A stretch of 64,000 nt of DNA from an uncultured Lachnoclostridium sp. (lineage in GTDB: Bacteria > Bacillota > Clostridia > Lachnospirales > Lachnospiraceae): assembly GCA_948330435.1 (NCBI GenBank), contig CAOJBY010000014.1, forward strand, positions 33,184-97,183, read 5' to 3'. Of the stretch, positions 1-8,424 are shown one piece after another. The notes beneath the pieces were generated by a model. That model made no database searches and was not told the DNA's origin. It saw nothing but the letters and a program-made list of their open reading frames with translations. A program made the position numbers and the translations under genes. Position 1 is the stretch's first letter. The number at the start of each line of letters is the position of its first letter.

Positions 1-459
1 CCGGCTGTTCTCCAGTTTATCTGTAACAAGGAGGGCAAGGATGTAAACGAGATGCTGAACATCCTGAACAAGAAATCTGGCGTACTTGGTATGAGTGGCG
101 GTGTATCCAGCGATTTCCGTGATATTGAGAAAGCAAAATCCGAAGGAAACCATCTGGCAGAAGTGGCTCTGGAAGCATTTATCTATCGTGTAGTAAAATA
201 CATCGGAGCTTACACGGCAGCCATGAACGGTGTGGATGCTATCGCCTTTACCGCAGGCGTAGGCGAGAATGATATGAAGACACGGAAGGCTATCTGCAGC
301 TATCTGGGATATCTGGGTGTAGAGATTGATGATGAGGCAAATAACTGCCGTGGAAAGAATCAGATGATTTCCACAGCGGATTCCAAGGTAAAGGTTATGA
401 TTCTGCCGACCAACGAGGAGCTGGCAATTGCAAGAGAGACTCTGCGTCTTACAAAATAG
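1..459 (+). CDS. ackA: Acetate kinase, C-terminal part (cut by window start)
   Basis: The frame is open from base 1, so the gene starts outside the window; 152 residues are visible. The visible part carries conserved acetate kinase C-terminal segments: the NKKSGVLGMSGGVSSDFRD stretch and the ATP-site motif GVGEND. Acetate kinase interconverts acetyl phosphate and ADP with acetate and ATP, the substrate-level phosphorylation step of clostridial acetate fermentation. The protein is cytosolic. In Clostridia it usually follows pta, which cannot be seen here. The following hairpin suggests that the transcript ends with this gene. Confidence 0.95.
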   Translation, partial: PAVLQFICNKEGKDVNEMLNILNKKSGVLGMSGGVSSDFRDIEKAKSEGNHLAEVALEAFIYRVVKYIGAYTAAMNGVDAIAFTAGVGENDMKTRKAICSYLGYLGVEIDDEANNCRGKNQMISTADSKVKVMILPTNEELAIARETLRLTK

Positions 460-500
460 CAAGAACATGATAGAACGAAAAGAATTATAGAAGTATTTGT

Positions 501-544
501 ATATCCACAGGCAAAAAGAGCAGAATGCTTTTGTCTGTGGATAT
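501..544 (+). terminator. Long hairpin after ackA
   Basis: An imperfect inverted repeat pairs 501-518 with 528-544, about 17 base pairs with one bulge and a G.T pair, around a 9-base loop. No run of T follows, so it is not a textbook intrinsic terminator. It may terminate, or protect the 3' end of the ackA mRNA. It fills most of the 132-base gap before the next gene. Confidence 0.45.
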
Positions 545-591
545 GTCATGTAAGAATCACAACTTATTCATTTTTTACAAAGGAACAGAAC

Positions 592-3069
592 ATGTCATTT
601 TATGGGATTCTGATGCTGACAGGTTTCATTTTTATAAGATTTATTCCGGAAATAATCACGCTGGTTTTTTTATATGATACAGAATATATAGATCGGAGCA
701 AACATGTAAAAAGTTCTGCTTTATTATCTTTTGCTATAATTAGCAGTGTGCTCAATTTTCTGGTATATATTTTATTTCATTACAGGAGTTTTCATAGCTG
801 GAATCTGGCAGAAACTATTTTAAATATTGTAAAAGGGAATATCTTTTATGAGGATTTTTCTTATTTTTCGGAGTCCCTTTTACTGTGTGCAATAGCAGCC
901 ATTGCAATAGGTATGGGATTAAGGCTTCTGTTGAAAAAAATTTTCTTCGGGAGGGAATACGGTCATAATGGTTTTTCTGTCTGGAATAGAGTGGTAGTTT
1001 TGCTGGCAGTGTCTGTTACGGTTGTGGCTTCCATTGTCTGTTATAGTGTAAAATCTTCCGGTGCTTCTAAGTTAGTAATTAATGAGATATGCAGTAAAAA
1101 CGTAAGCGTCTTTTTAGGCAAAGATGAAGTGATAGACGATTATGTGGAATTGTATAACAGTGGATGGCTTCCTTATTCGGTTTCTGGAATGTATTTATCA
1201 GATGACGAGGATCATTTGGAGAAATATGAAATACCTTTCGATGTTCTTAAGCCTGGAGAATATCAGGTGATTATACTGGATGAAAATGCCCCTTTTCATA
1301 TATCAGATACTGGTGAGACCATTTATTTATCCAGGGGAGGACAAATACTGGAACAAATTGATTGTGTTGCATTGAACAAGGATTGTTCTTACTGCCGGAT
1401 CACGGATGGTGGCAGCGATTGGGGGATTCGGACTTGCACACCAGGAAAGGATAATGAAATATCTAATCCTGTTTTATCTCCTCCCGTATTTTCTCATAAG
1501 GGCGGTTTTTATACGGAAGAATTTGATTTGCAAATGTTTTGTAAAGAGGGAGAAACTATCTACTATACTTTGGATGGAAGTGTTCCGTCTACAGACTCGG
1601 AACTTTATGGGGAAGCAATACGTATTCGTGATGTGAGTGAAAACAAGAATGTCTGGAGTATGCGTGAAGATGTGTCTGCTGGTTTTTTGGACAAAGCATC
1701 TACTGGCTATGAGGTTCCGAATTATCTGTTAGACAAGTGTGTTGTGCTTCGTGCTGTAAGTGTTGATGAGGAGGGGAACAGGAGTCCTGTTGCGTCCGCC
1801 ACATATTTTGTTGGGTTTGATCAGAAAGAAGGTTATCGGGGGATGAATATCCTGTCCATTCTGACAGAGCCAGATAACCTTTTTGACTATGATAAAGGAA
1901 TCTATGTGATGGGCAGCATATATGATTCCAGCAAAGAATACGATTCAACCCAGTGGTATTCTGATCTCTGGTGGTGGTGGAATGCCAACTATAAACAAAG
2001 CGGGCGTGAATGGGAAAGAGAGGCCTGCCTGCAGTTTTTTGGCACAGAAAGGGACTTGCTTCTGTCAAAAGATGCCGGAATACGATTACAGGGAAATGGA
2101 AGCAGGGGACAGCTTCCCAAAAGCTTTAATTTTTATGCAAGAGATGAATATGATGGAGACAATCGATTCAGGGCAGACTTATTCGGGAGTGGATATGAAC
2201 CACAAAGGGTTACTCTTTTTGCCGGAGGAGATGACAGACAATTAAAAGTAAAAGACTACCTTATTATGGAACTTGGAACAGACAGAGCCTTTGCTACTAT
2301 GGATTTTATGCCCTATGTAATGTTTCTTGACGGGGAATACTGGGGGTGTTACTGGCTGACTGAGAAATATGATGAGGAATATTTTGCCTATCATTATTAT
2401 GTAGACAGTAATAACATAGTGATGATTAAAGATGACGAACAGGGAAACCTGGCCATTGGAAATGAGGACGACGAGGCCCTTTACGATACGATGTATGCAT
2501 TTATTTCAAATACGGATCTTTCTAGTGATGAAAATTACCGGAAAGCATGTGAACTTATAGATATAGACAGTTATATTGACTATTATGCGGCGGAGATATA
2601 TATAGCTAACCCGGATTGGCCTCATAATAATTATGGTCTGTGGAGAACAAGGACCGTAGAGGAGGATACCTATTCAGATGGCAAATGGCGCTGGGTTTTA
2701 TTCGATGTAAACAGAGAGGGTGCTATGGCATCGAGAAAGATTGAAATGGATTCATTTGGGGAAGTGATGGAAAATGATCCCATGTTTTCCAGCCTGATGA
2801 AAAATAAGGAGTTTTCCGGGAAATTTGTCTCTACTATTTTAGATATGGCCAATAAAGAATTCAGGCCCGAAAATGTGAATAGAATACTTGATGGATATAA
2901 AGAACTGATGAAAGTTCCGTTGGCAAAGGAATATGAGCGATTCTATGGCAGGAATGAGAATGAGGCATCGGGGTTTGAGGAGGATGTACAGGATATTCGG
3001 GATTTTTTTGAGGGCAGATATCATTATATAACAAATTATTTTGAAAACCAAAGGGATAACGGTGAGTAG
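592..3069 (+). CDS. CotH-type kinase with lamin-tail and chitobiase-like domains, membrane anchored
   Basis: This 825-residue protein has four likely membrane segments (about residues 1-22, 43-65, 98-115 and 130-150). An LTD-like domain follows (SKLVINEICS onwards, about 160-290), then a chitobiase C-terminal-like domain (YYTLDGSVPSTDSELYGEAI, about 325-345). The long C-terminal CotH domain contains GIRLQGNGSRG, DYLIMELG and WVLFDVNREGA. CotH proteins are atypical protein kinases, first known from phosphorylating spore coat proteins. Here the domain is probably displayed outside the membrane. AAAGGA precedes the ATG. It opens a four-gene set with a beta-helix protein, a VTC-domain protein and a DUF4956 protein. 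The substrate is unknown. Confidence 0.85.
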   Translation: MSFYGILMLTGFIFIRFIPEIITLVFLYDTEYIDRSKHVKSSALLSFAIISSVLNFLVYILFHYRSFHSWNLAETILNIVKGNIFYEDFSYFSESLLLCAIAAIAIGMGLRLLLKKIFFGREYGHNGFSVWNRVVVLLAVSVTVVASIVCYSVKSSGASKLVINEICSKNVSVFLGKDEVIDDYVELYNSGWLPYSVSGMYLSDDEDHLEKYEIPFDVLKPGEYQVIILDENAPFHISDTGETIYLSRGGQILEQIDCVALNKDCSYCRITDGGSDWGIRTCTPGKDNEISNPVLSPPVFSHKGGFYTEEFDLQMFCKEGETIYYTLDGSVPSTDSELYGEAIRIRDVSENKNVWSMREDVSAGFLDKASTGYEVPNYLLDKCVVLRAVSVDEEGNRSPVASATYFVGFDQKEGYRGMNILSILTEPDNLFDYDKGIYVMGSIYDSSKEYDSTQWYSDLWWWWNANYKQSGREWEREACLQFFGTERDLLLSKDAGIRLQGNGSRGQLPKSFNFYARDEYDGDNRFRADLFGSGYEPQRVTLFAGGDDRQLKVKDYLIMELGTDRAFATMDFMPYVMFLDGEYWGCYWLTEKYDEEYFAYHYYVDSNNIVMIKDDEQGNLAIGNEDDEALYDTMYAFISNTDLSSDENYRKACELIDIDSYIDYYAAEIYIANPDWPHNNYGLWRTRTVEEDTYSDGKWRWVLFDVNREGAMASRKIEMDSFGEVMENDPMFSSLMKNKEFSGKFVSTILDMANKEFRPENVNRILDGYKELMKVPLAKEYERFYGRNENEASGFEEDVQDIRDFFEGRYHYITNYFENQRDNGE

Positions 3070-3102
3070 ACAATGGGGAAAAATGTTTATGAGGGATGAA
3101 AT

Positions 3103-4044
3103 ATGGTGCAAAAAAGGAGACGAAAGAAGAAAAAAAGAAAGCAGGGGAACATGAGTGTCGCATCAAAGCGGTTTGGCAGGGAAAGATCATATTTATGGGT
3201 TCCATTATTCTTGATGATAGGTATTAGTATCTTGCTGCTAGGATTTTGTCTGTCAAAAGAGGAAGAAGCACAGGTTCGAGAAACCATGGCCATGCCTGGA
3301 GAGTATGATTCAATCTTTTCATGCACAAAAGCAGATCTTAATACTGCGATGGAAGAACCACAGGAGATTAATTTGTCCAAAATAGATCTGGAATGTACGA
3401 TAACAGACGCAGGAGATTATTTACTATATGGAGACTGCCAGGGACGGGTCAGCATTGAGGCAGAAGAGCAAATCGTACACTTGTTTTTGAAAGATGTGAA
3501 TATTATGTCGCCCTCTGGCCCTGCTATTGATATTAAATCTGCCGGGAAAGTTATAGTCACCTTAATTGATGGTACATCTAATAAGATTGAGGATAAAGCG
3601 TATTATCGAAATCAGGATGAAGAGGACGCAGCAATTTATAGCAACTGCGATTTGACTTTCAATGGAAATGGGTCTCTTGATGTATATGGCTACTATAATA
3701 AAGGGATTCACTCCAAAGACATAATAAAAATCCTGGGAGGGGATATTTCAATTCAGTCTAAAGGAGATGGAATACAGGGAAACGATGGAATATGCCTCAA
3801 TCCGATAACGCTTTCTGTTGAAAGCGAAGGCCATGGTCTGTACACGAAGAAAACTGGAAATGAGAACAAGGGAAATATTGAGATTTCAGGCGGTGATATC
3901 CAGATTATTGCGGGAGAAAATGCTATATCTTCGTCCAAAGATCTTTATGTAAGCAATTGCTCTTTTTGGAGCAATTCTGTGCTTGACGCTTTTCATATAT
4001 CAGGCAGCACACATTTGATGGAGGGCTGCGTAAAAGATGAATAG
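3103..4044 (+). CDS. Carbohydrate-binding beta-helix domain protein (Cthe_2159/DUF4353-like)
   Basis: This 313-residue protein has a basic N terminus, one membrane segment (about residues 30-50, YLWVPLFLMIGISILLLGFC) and an extracellular part with short beta-helix-like repeats. Typical phrases are LFLKDVNIMSPSGPAIDIKS, AIYSNCDLTFNGNGSLDVYG and GNIEISGGDIQIIAG. These resemble the Cthe_2159 family, whose founder binds cellulose and pectic polymers. An alternative start at 3151 has a good AGGGG site four bases upstream, but it would shorten the basic tail only. The end overlaps the next gene by 8 bases, indicating translational coupling. The ligand here is not known. Confidence 0.75.
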   Translation: MVQKRRRKKKKRKQGNMSVASKRFGRERSYLWVPLFLMIGISILLLGFCLSKEEEAQVRETMAMPGEYDSIFSCTKADLNTAMEEPQEINLSKIDLECTITDAGDYLLYGDCQGRVSIEAEEQIVHLFLKDVNIMSPSGPAIDIKSAGKVIVTLIDGTSNKIEDKAYYRNQDEEDAAIYSNCDLTFNGNGSLDVYGYYNKGIHSKDIIKILGGDISIQSKGDGIQGNDGICLNPITLSVESEGHGLYTKKTGNENKGNIEISGGDIQIIAGENAISSSKDLYVSNCSFWSNSVLDAFHISGSTHLMEGCVKDE

Positions 4045-4720
4045 GTATCGGCATGAATACAAATATATAATTAACAAAATGGAGGAAGACATTCTCATCA
4101 TGCAGGCATCCGGATTTCTGGAAAAGGATTGCCATGCAGTTCAGGACGGTGCTTATACAGTCAGAAGTTTGTATTTTGACGATTATGAGGACAGCTGCCT
4201 TATGGAGAATGAGAATGGATCGGACTTGCGTGCCAAGTTTCGGATGCGGTATTATAATAAAGACTGGGATTATGTACGGTTAGAAAAAAAGAGCAAGGTT
4301 CACGGTATGACGCAAAAGGAATCCTGTCTGCTAAATCCTGAGGAATGCAGGCAGCTTGTAAATGGCAGGATACCTGCCGTAGACGTGGAATTACCGGAGA
4401 AAAAGAAAAGACTGTTTCTTGAAATGCAGTTCCGCAATATGGTTCCGAAAGTGATCGTTTCTTATGAAAGAATTCCTTTTGTATATGCGGTTGGAAATGT
4501 CCGTATCACTTTCGACAGAAAGATTACATCCTCCAACGATACAGAGTGTTTTTTACAGGGAGGATATTCGGAAAGGCCGATTTTGTCTCAGGGTTTTAGT
4601 ATTTTAGAGGTGAAATGGGATGAGTTGCTACCATCGCTCATTAAGGATGTCATGCAAATGGACAGCCTTCAATGGACAGCGTTTTCCAAATATTATATGT
4701 GCAGGGTATATCATCTGTAA
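4037..4720 (+). CDS. VTC-domain (polyphosphate polymerase-like) protein
   Basis: This 227-residue protein shows the VTC tunnel-domain pattern: an N-terminal RHEYKYII strand, SLYFDDYEDSC, FRMRYYNKDWDYVRLEKKSK with its basic residues, and a C-terminal FSILEVKWDE. In yeast, VTC domains build inorganic polyphosphate from ATP. Bacterial relatives occur beside CotH and DUF4956 genes. The protein has no signal peptide and is probably cytosolic. Its start overlaps the upstream gene by 8 bases. Polymerase activity is inferred from the fold only. Confidence 0.82.
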   Translation: MNRYRHEYKYIINKMEEDILIMQASGFLEKDCHAVQDGAYTVRSLYFDDYEDSCLMENENGSDLRAKFRMRYYNKDWDYVRLEKKSKVHGMTQKESCLLNPEECRQLVNGRIPAVDVELPEKKKRLFLEMQFRNMVPKVIVSYERIPFVYAVGNVRITFDRKITSSNDTECFLQGGYSERPILSQGFSILEVKWDELLPSLIKDVMQMDSLQWTAFSKYYMCRVYHL

Positions 4721-4774
4721 CTACCCTTATTTGCGGGAATAAGTTAAGAGAATAAAAACAGGGAGTTGTATGTT

Positions 4775-5449
4775 ATGGGAATAAGAGAAATCATCAAAGA
4801 AAGTTTTATAGAGGGGTATGCATCAGGAAATCTTGAGATTGGCAGTATTTTTATCTGCATATTATCTACAACCCTGATTGCAGCTTATATTTATGTGATC
4901 TATAAAAATATAAATAAAAATTCTTTTTACAACCGCAGCTTTAATTTGTCACTGGTAACAATTGCCATTGTCACAGCAGCAATTATTCTTACTATCCAAT
5001 CCAATATTGTTGTATCCCTGGGAATGGTTGGAGCCCTGTCCATAGTGCGGTTTCGGACGGCAATCAAGGAACCTATGGATTTGGCATTTTTGTTTTGGTC
5101 CATCAGTGTGGGGATTATCTGCGGAGCCGGATTTACAATCATTGCGGTAATCACATCTGTGATGCTGACCATTGTGATCATAGTTTTTTCTATGTTGCCA
5201 GAGGCAAGAAGAGCATTAATTCTGGTTGTGAATGCGGCATCTTATAAAGAAGAGACCAAGATTATGCAGATTGTGAATGAAAGCTGCCAATACGCAAGAA
5301 CCAGAGCCCGGAATGTATCAAAGACGAATCTGAATCTGGCAATTGAGATTCGGGTACAGGATCAGAAAGGGTTAATTGAAAAGCTGATGGATTTGGAAAG
5401 CGTTACAACCGCATCTCTGGTAGAACACAGTGGGGATGTAACGGTTTAA
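4775..5449 (+). CDS. DUF4956 membrane protein
   Basis: This 224-residue protein has about four membrane segments in its first 135 residues, including FICILSTTLIAAYIYVIY and LVTIAIVTAAIILTIQSNIV, and a soluble C-terminal domain. The conserved GMVGALSIVRFRTAIKEP stretch is typical of DUF4956. ATG at 4775 is preferred over the TTG at 4766 because GGGAG at 4761-4765 sits nine bases before it. It ends the CotH/beta-helix/VTC cluster, 54 bases after the VTC gene. Co-occurrence with VTC suggests a joint membrane function, perhaps polymer export or sensing, which is unproven. Confidence 0.82.
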   Translation: MGIREIIKESFIEGYASGNLEIGSIFICILSTTLIAAYIYVIYKNINKNSFYNRSFNLSLVTIAIVTAAIILTIQSNIVVSLGMVGALSIVRFRTAIKEPMDLAFLFWSISVGIICGAGFTIIAVITSVMLTIVIIVFSMLPEARRALILVVNAASYKEETKIMQIVNESCQYARTRARNVSKTNLNLAIEIRVQDQKGLIEKLMDLESVTTASLVEHSGDVTV

Positions 5450-5504
5450 GAGAAAACGTGAGGAAAGCCTTACAACTTTTCGACAGAATTTTCCGGAAAA
5501 TAGC

Positions 5505-5533
5505 TTGACAAAATTCACAGTGCTAGCTATACT
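5505..5533 (+). promoter_or_regulatory. Sigma-70-type promoter of yceD-rpmF
   Basis: TTGACA at 5505-5510 and TATACT at 5528-5533 are separated by exactly 17 bases. The predicted start of transcription lies about 20 bases before the yceD start codon, giving a short leader with AGGAGAG as ribosome site. Confidence 0.85.
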
Positions 5534-5559
5534 AATCTAGTATGTGTTAGGAGAGTACT

Positions 5560-6081
5560 ATGCTCATTCATTTAAATGATGTTTTATCCTGTGATGGCAA
5601 GGTTATTTTTCAAACAGTGGATTTAGAAATGGATTCATTTGATTCCGGCCTGGGAAGCTTTCCTCTTATCAGGAAAGAACCGGTGGAACTTACCATCACC
5701 AATCTTGGTGAAGAAAAGCTGAAGATTGAGGGGAGAACAGAGCTTGCTGCTGTGATTCCCTGCGATCGTTGTCTGGAGGAGGTGAAGACACTTCTGAAGC
5801 TTGCTTTTAATAAGGAAGTGGATATGAAACAGACGGCCGAGGGCAGAATCAAGGATTTGGATGAGACAGACTTTATCATTGGATACAACCTGGATGTAGA
5901 CAAGCTTGTCTACAGTGAGATTTTGGTGAACTGGCCTATGAAGACTCTGTGCAGGGAAGACTGCAAAGGAATCTGCAGGAAGTGCGGGACCAATCTCAAC
6001 CACGGCTCCTGTAGCTGTGATACGGTGGAACTGGATCCAAGAATGGCCGTAATAGCCGAGATATTTAAGAACAGTAATTAG
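5560..6081 (+). CDS. yceD: YceD/DUF177 family protein
   Basis: This 173-residue cytosolic protein matches the YceD (DUF177) family, which is almost always encoded directly before rpmF. Visible features are PCDRCLEEVKT (CxxC, about residues 67-70) and the C-terminal cysteine cluster CREDCKGICRKCGTNLNHG. The family is linked to 23S rRNA and ribosome metabolism, but its biochemical role is not settled. AGGAGAG precedes the ATG with normal spacing. rpmF begins 14 bases after its stop, as in most Firmicutes. Confidence 0.9.
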   Translation: MLIHLNDVLSCDGKVIFQTVDLEMDSFDSGLGSFPLIRKEPVELTITNLGEEKLKIEGRTELAAVIPCDRCLEEVKTLLKLAFNKEVDMKQTAEGRIKDLDETDFIIGYNLDVDKLVYSEILVNWPMKTLCREDCKGICRKCGTNLNHGSCSCDTVELDPRMAVIAEIFKNSN

Positions 6082-6095
6082 AGGAGGTGTAACCG

Positions 6096-6275
6096 ATGTC
6101 TATTTGTCCAAAAAATAAATCTTCCAAAGGAAGAAGAGATAAGAGAAGAGCAAACTGGAAGATGAGTGCAGTGAATCTGGTAAAGTGCAGCAAATGCGGC
6201 GCCCTGATGATGCCTCACAGAGTTTGCAAGTCTTGTGGATCTTACAATAAAAAAGAGATCATTTCTGTAGACTAA
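6096..6275 (+). CDS. rpmF: 50S ribosomal protein L32
   Basis: This 59-residue protein starts MSICPKNKSSKGRRDKRRAN, the typical basic start of bL32. It has a zinc ribbon with cysteine pairs at 31/34 and 44/47, so it is the zinc-binding (C+) paralog type. It is a structural protein of the large ribosomal subunit. GAGGAGGTG lies seven bases before the ATG. It forms an operon with yceD and is closed by a strong terminator. plsX, usually next, is displaced here by a chemoreceptor gene. Confidence 0.95.
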   Translation: MSICPKNKSSKGRRDKRRANWKMSAVNLVKCSKCGALMMPHRVCKSCGSYNKKEIISVD

Positions 6276-6290
6276 CAGTGTTAGATGTAG

Positions 6291-6326
6291 AAAAGGCTTT
6301 TCGGTAGCAGATCGAAAAGCCTTTTT
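6291..6326 (+). terminator. Intrinsic terminator of yceD-rpmF
   Basis: A perfect 13-base-pair stem pairs 6291-6303 with 6313-6325 around a 9-base loop. The T-rich 3' arm continues into CTTTTTATAT. This is a classical factor-independent terminator. Confidence 0.9.
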
Positions 6327-6371
6327 ATATTGTGCTCAGCAATTATTTCCAATATTTATAAAAAGAAACTA

Positions 6372-6401
6372 TTGAAAAAAGATCTGGTTCTATGTTACAC
6401 T
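6372..6401 (+). promoter_or_regulatory. Possible promoter of the chemoreceptor gene
   Basis: TTGAAA at 6372-6377 is followed after 18 bases by TACACT at 6396-6401 (four of six consensus bases). A second -35-like TTGACA at 6418-6423 has no good partner. The leader to the start codon at 6508 would be about 100 bases. Weak evidence; a sigma-28 motility promoter was looked for and not seen. Confidence 0.35.
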
Positions 6402-6507
6402 ACTCTTGTACCCTTGGTTGACAGGAACAACGGTGTGTTTTGATGATTGAGGGTATCATTTTTGTATATTTTATCACAAAGAAAAGTAAAAAGGAAGGTA
6501 CATACTC

Positions 6508-8163
6508 ATGCGTAAAAGCATCAAAACGATGGTAGGAATCCGAGTAGCCGTTGCACTTGCTGCCATAATCCTATTCAGTGTGATGATGACGGTGAATATT
6601 ATCCGTATCAGCCACACCCAGACCGCCAGTGCTCAGGCGAATGCCTTGCTTGACAAAGCCCAAAGGGCGGAAGTGGCACATTATAAGTGGTCCAGTAACT
6701 TAAGCAACGCATTGTATGCAGGTACAGAATTTACCGGAAGCATTGATCCCACTACCTGTGTTTTAGGTCAGTGGCTCTATGGAGACGCAGGTACGGAGGA
6801 TAAGGAGATCACGGCTCTGCGTACGCAGCTGGAGCCTTTGCATAAAGAACTGCATGAGTCGGCCACCTATGTATTGGAACTTCTTAATACCAATCCGGAG
6901 CAGGCACAGGCCTATTATCAGGAAACCATCCAATCCAATTTAACGACGCTGGTAGGACTTCTGGATCAGGTGATCGAGAGGGGAACTGCACTGAATGAGG
7001 AAACCAGGGAGGAGATGGAGCAAACCCTTGTGATGATGCACATAACCTCTATCGTCGGTCTTTCCATTTCGCTGATTTCACTTTTAAGCCTGGTGTTCTA
7101 TGTGCTTGGAAAGATTGTAAAGCCACTTATTTTGATTACCAGGAAGAGTGAACCTCTTCAGGATGGTCTTCTCAATCTGGAGATTGACTATCATTCCAAG
7201 GATGAGTTAGGCAAGCTGGCAGAGACACTGGAACATTCCATGGAACGGATCGGCGGTTATGTGAATGATATCAACCGCATGATGGCTCAGTTGTCCGCAG
7301 GTAACTTTAATGTTCAGGTTTCCGAACCGTATGTTGGGGATTTCCGTTCCATTGAGGAATCTCTTACCAGCTTTACTACCACTATGTCAGCGGCATTGTC
7401 CAATATCAACCGGGCAGAGCAGAAAGTGTCCGGCGGAGCAGCACAGCTTTCCAGCGGAGCACAGGCTTTGGCACAGGGTGCTACGGAGCAGGCAAGTGCG
7501 GTAGAAGAGCTTTCTGCCACCTTGGAGGAGTTGTCCAGGAGTGCGTCCCGGAATGTGAAAGCAGCCTTTGACGCTCAGGAAAATGCCCGTCTTACAGGAG
7601 AACAGGTGACCGTAAGCAGCCAGCAGATGGAAGAGATGGTATTAGCCATGAATGATATTTCTGCGGCATCCCAGGAGATTGGAAAGATCATTGCTACCAT
7701 TGAAAATATTGCATTCCAGACCAATATTCTGGCTTTGAATGCAGCAGTGGAAGCGGCCCGGGCAGGAGCAGCAGGAAAGGGCTTTGCCGTAGTATCCAGC
7801 GAAGTACGCAGCCTGGCAACCCAGTCCGATCAGGCAGCCAAGGCTACCAAAGAGATGATTGAGAACTCCATACAGGCAGTAGATCGGGGAAGCAGAATTG
7901 TAGGTGAAGTGTCTGAAACTCTGAATAAGACATTGAAGCTTGTGATGCAGTCAGGAGAAGCTATTGGCGGCATTGCAAAAGCGGTAGAACGAGAGGCGGA
8001 TTCTATTTCTCAGGTAACAGATGGTATCAGCCAGATTTCTTCCGTAGTTCAGACCAATTCCGCAAGCAGCGAAGAGTCTGCGGCAGTTAGTAACGAACTC
8101 TTTGACCAGGTACGTTTCCTGGAAGAACAGACGAAAAAATTCCGTCTGAAAACCGGAGTTTAA
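6508..8163 (+). CDS. Methyl-accepting chemotaxis protein with extracellular CZB zinc-binding domain
   Basis: This 551-residue receptor has TM1 at about 10-34, an extracellular sensor, TM2 at about 172-200, a HAMP region and a methyl-accepting signalling domain. The signalling hairpin includes IAFQTNILALNAAVEAARAG. The sensor shows the CZB zinc-ligand pattern: His58 (AHYKW), Cys84 (CVLGQWLY), His112 and His116 (LHKELH). CZB domains coordinate zinc and sense zinc or oxidants such as hypochlorite; most characterised ones are cytoplasmic, whereas here the domain sits between the two membrane segments. The gene stands alone between rpmF and plsX, flanked by terminators. No che genes are nearby. 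Confidence 0.92.
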   Translation: MRKSIKTMVGIRVAVALAAIILFSVMMTVNIIRISHTQTASAQANALLDKAQRAEVAHYKWSSNLSNALYAGTEFTGSIDPTTCVLGQWLYGDAGTEDKEITALRTQLEPLHKELHESATYVLELLNTNPEQAQAYYQETIQSNLTTLVGLLDQVIERGTALNEETREEMEQTLVMMHITSIVGLSISLISLLSLVFYVLGKIVKPLILITRKSEPLQDGLLNLEIDYHSKDELGKLAETLEHSMERIGGYVNDINRMMAQLSAGNFNVQVSEPYVGDFRSIEESLTSFTTTMSAALSNINRAEQKVSGGAAQLSSGAQALAQGATEQASAVEELSATLEELSRSASRNVKAAFDAQENARLTGEQVTVSSQQMEEMVLAMNDISAASQEIGKIIATIENIAFQTNILALNAAVEAARAGAAGKGFAVVSSEVRSLATQSDQAAKATKEMIENSIQAVDRGSRIVGEVSETLNKTLKLVMQSGEAIGGIAKAVEREADSISQVTDGISQISSVVQTNSASSEESAAVSNELFDQVRFLEEQTKKFRLKTGV

Positions 8164-8215
8164 GTCAAACGGATGGGAAAATAGGATTATTTTTCGGACA
8201 CGATATGAGAATAAG

Positions 8216-8252
8216 AAAGGGCTGCCCCGGATAGACCGAACGGCGGCCCTTT
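8216..8252 (+). terminator. GC-rich hairpin after the chemoreceptor gene
   Basis: AAAGGGCTGCC (8216-8226) pairs with GGCGGCCCTTT (8242-8252), an 11-base-pair stem with one G.T pair. The A/T ends of the stem can act as a short U tract. Probable terminator that isolates the chemoreceptor from the plsX operon. Confidence 0.65.
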
Positions 8253-8291
8253 CCATTGAGGAAAATGATTTGTCATGAAAAAAATAAGAGG

Positions 8292-8320
8292 TTGATTTCT
8301 CAATTAATATCTAGTATGAT
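8292..8320 (+). promoter_or_regulatory. Promoter of the plsX-acpP-rnc-smc-ftsY group
   Basis: TTGATT (8292-8297) and TATGAT (8315-8320) are 17 bases apart. The leader of about 95 bases contains a hairpin pairing GCCCCATAC (8377-8385) with GTATAGGGC (8392-8400), with one mismatch, about 15 bases before the AGGAGG of plsX. The role of that hairpin is unknown. Confidence 0.65.
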
Positions 8321-8424
8321 GATAAAGAACCTGCATGAAAGATGTGGGGGAGGTGGACTGGTTTGTTTTAACAGCAGCCCCATACAGTGCCGTATAGGGC
8401 ACCGGAATTAGGAGGAATAGCTAC

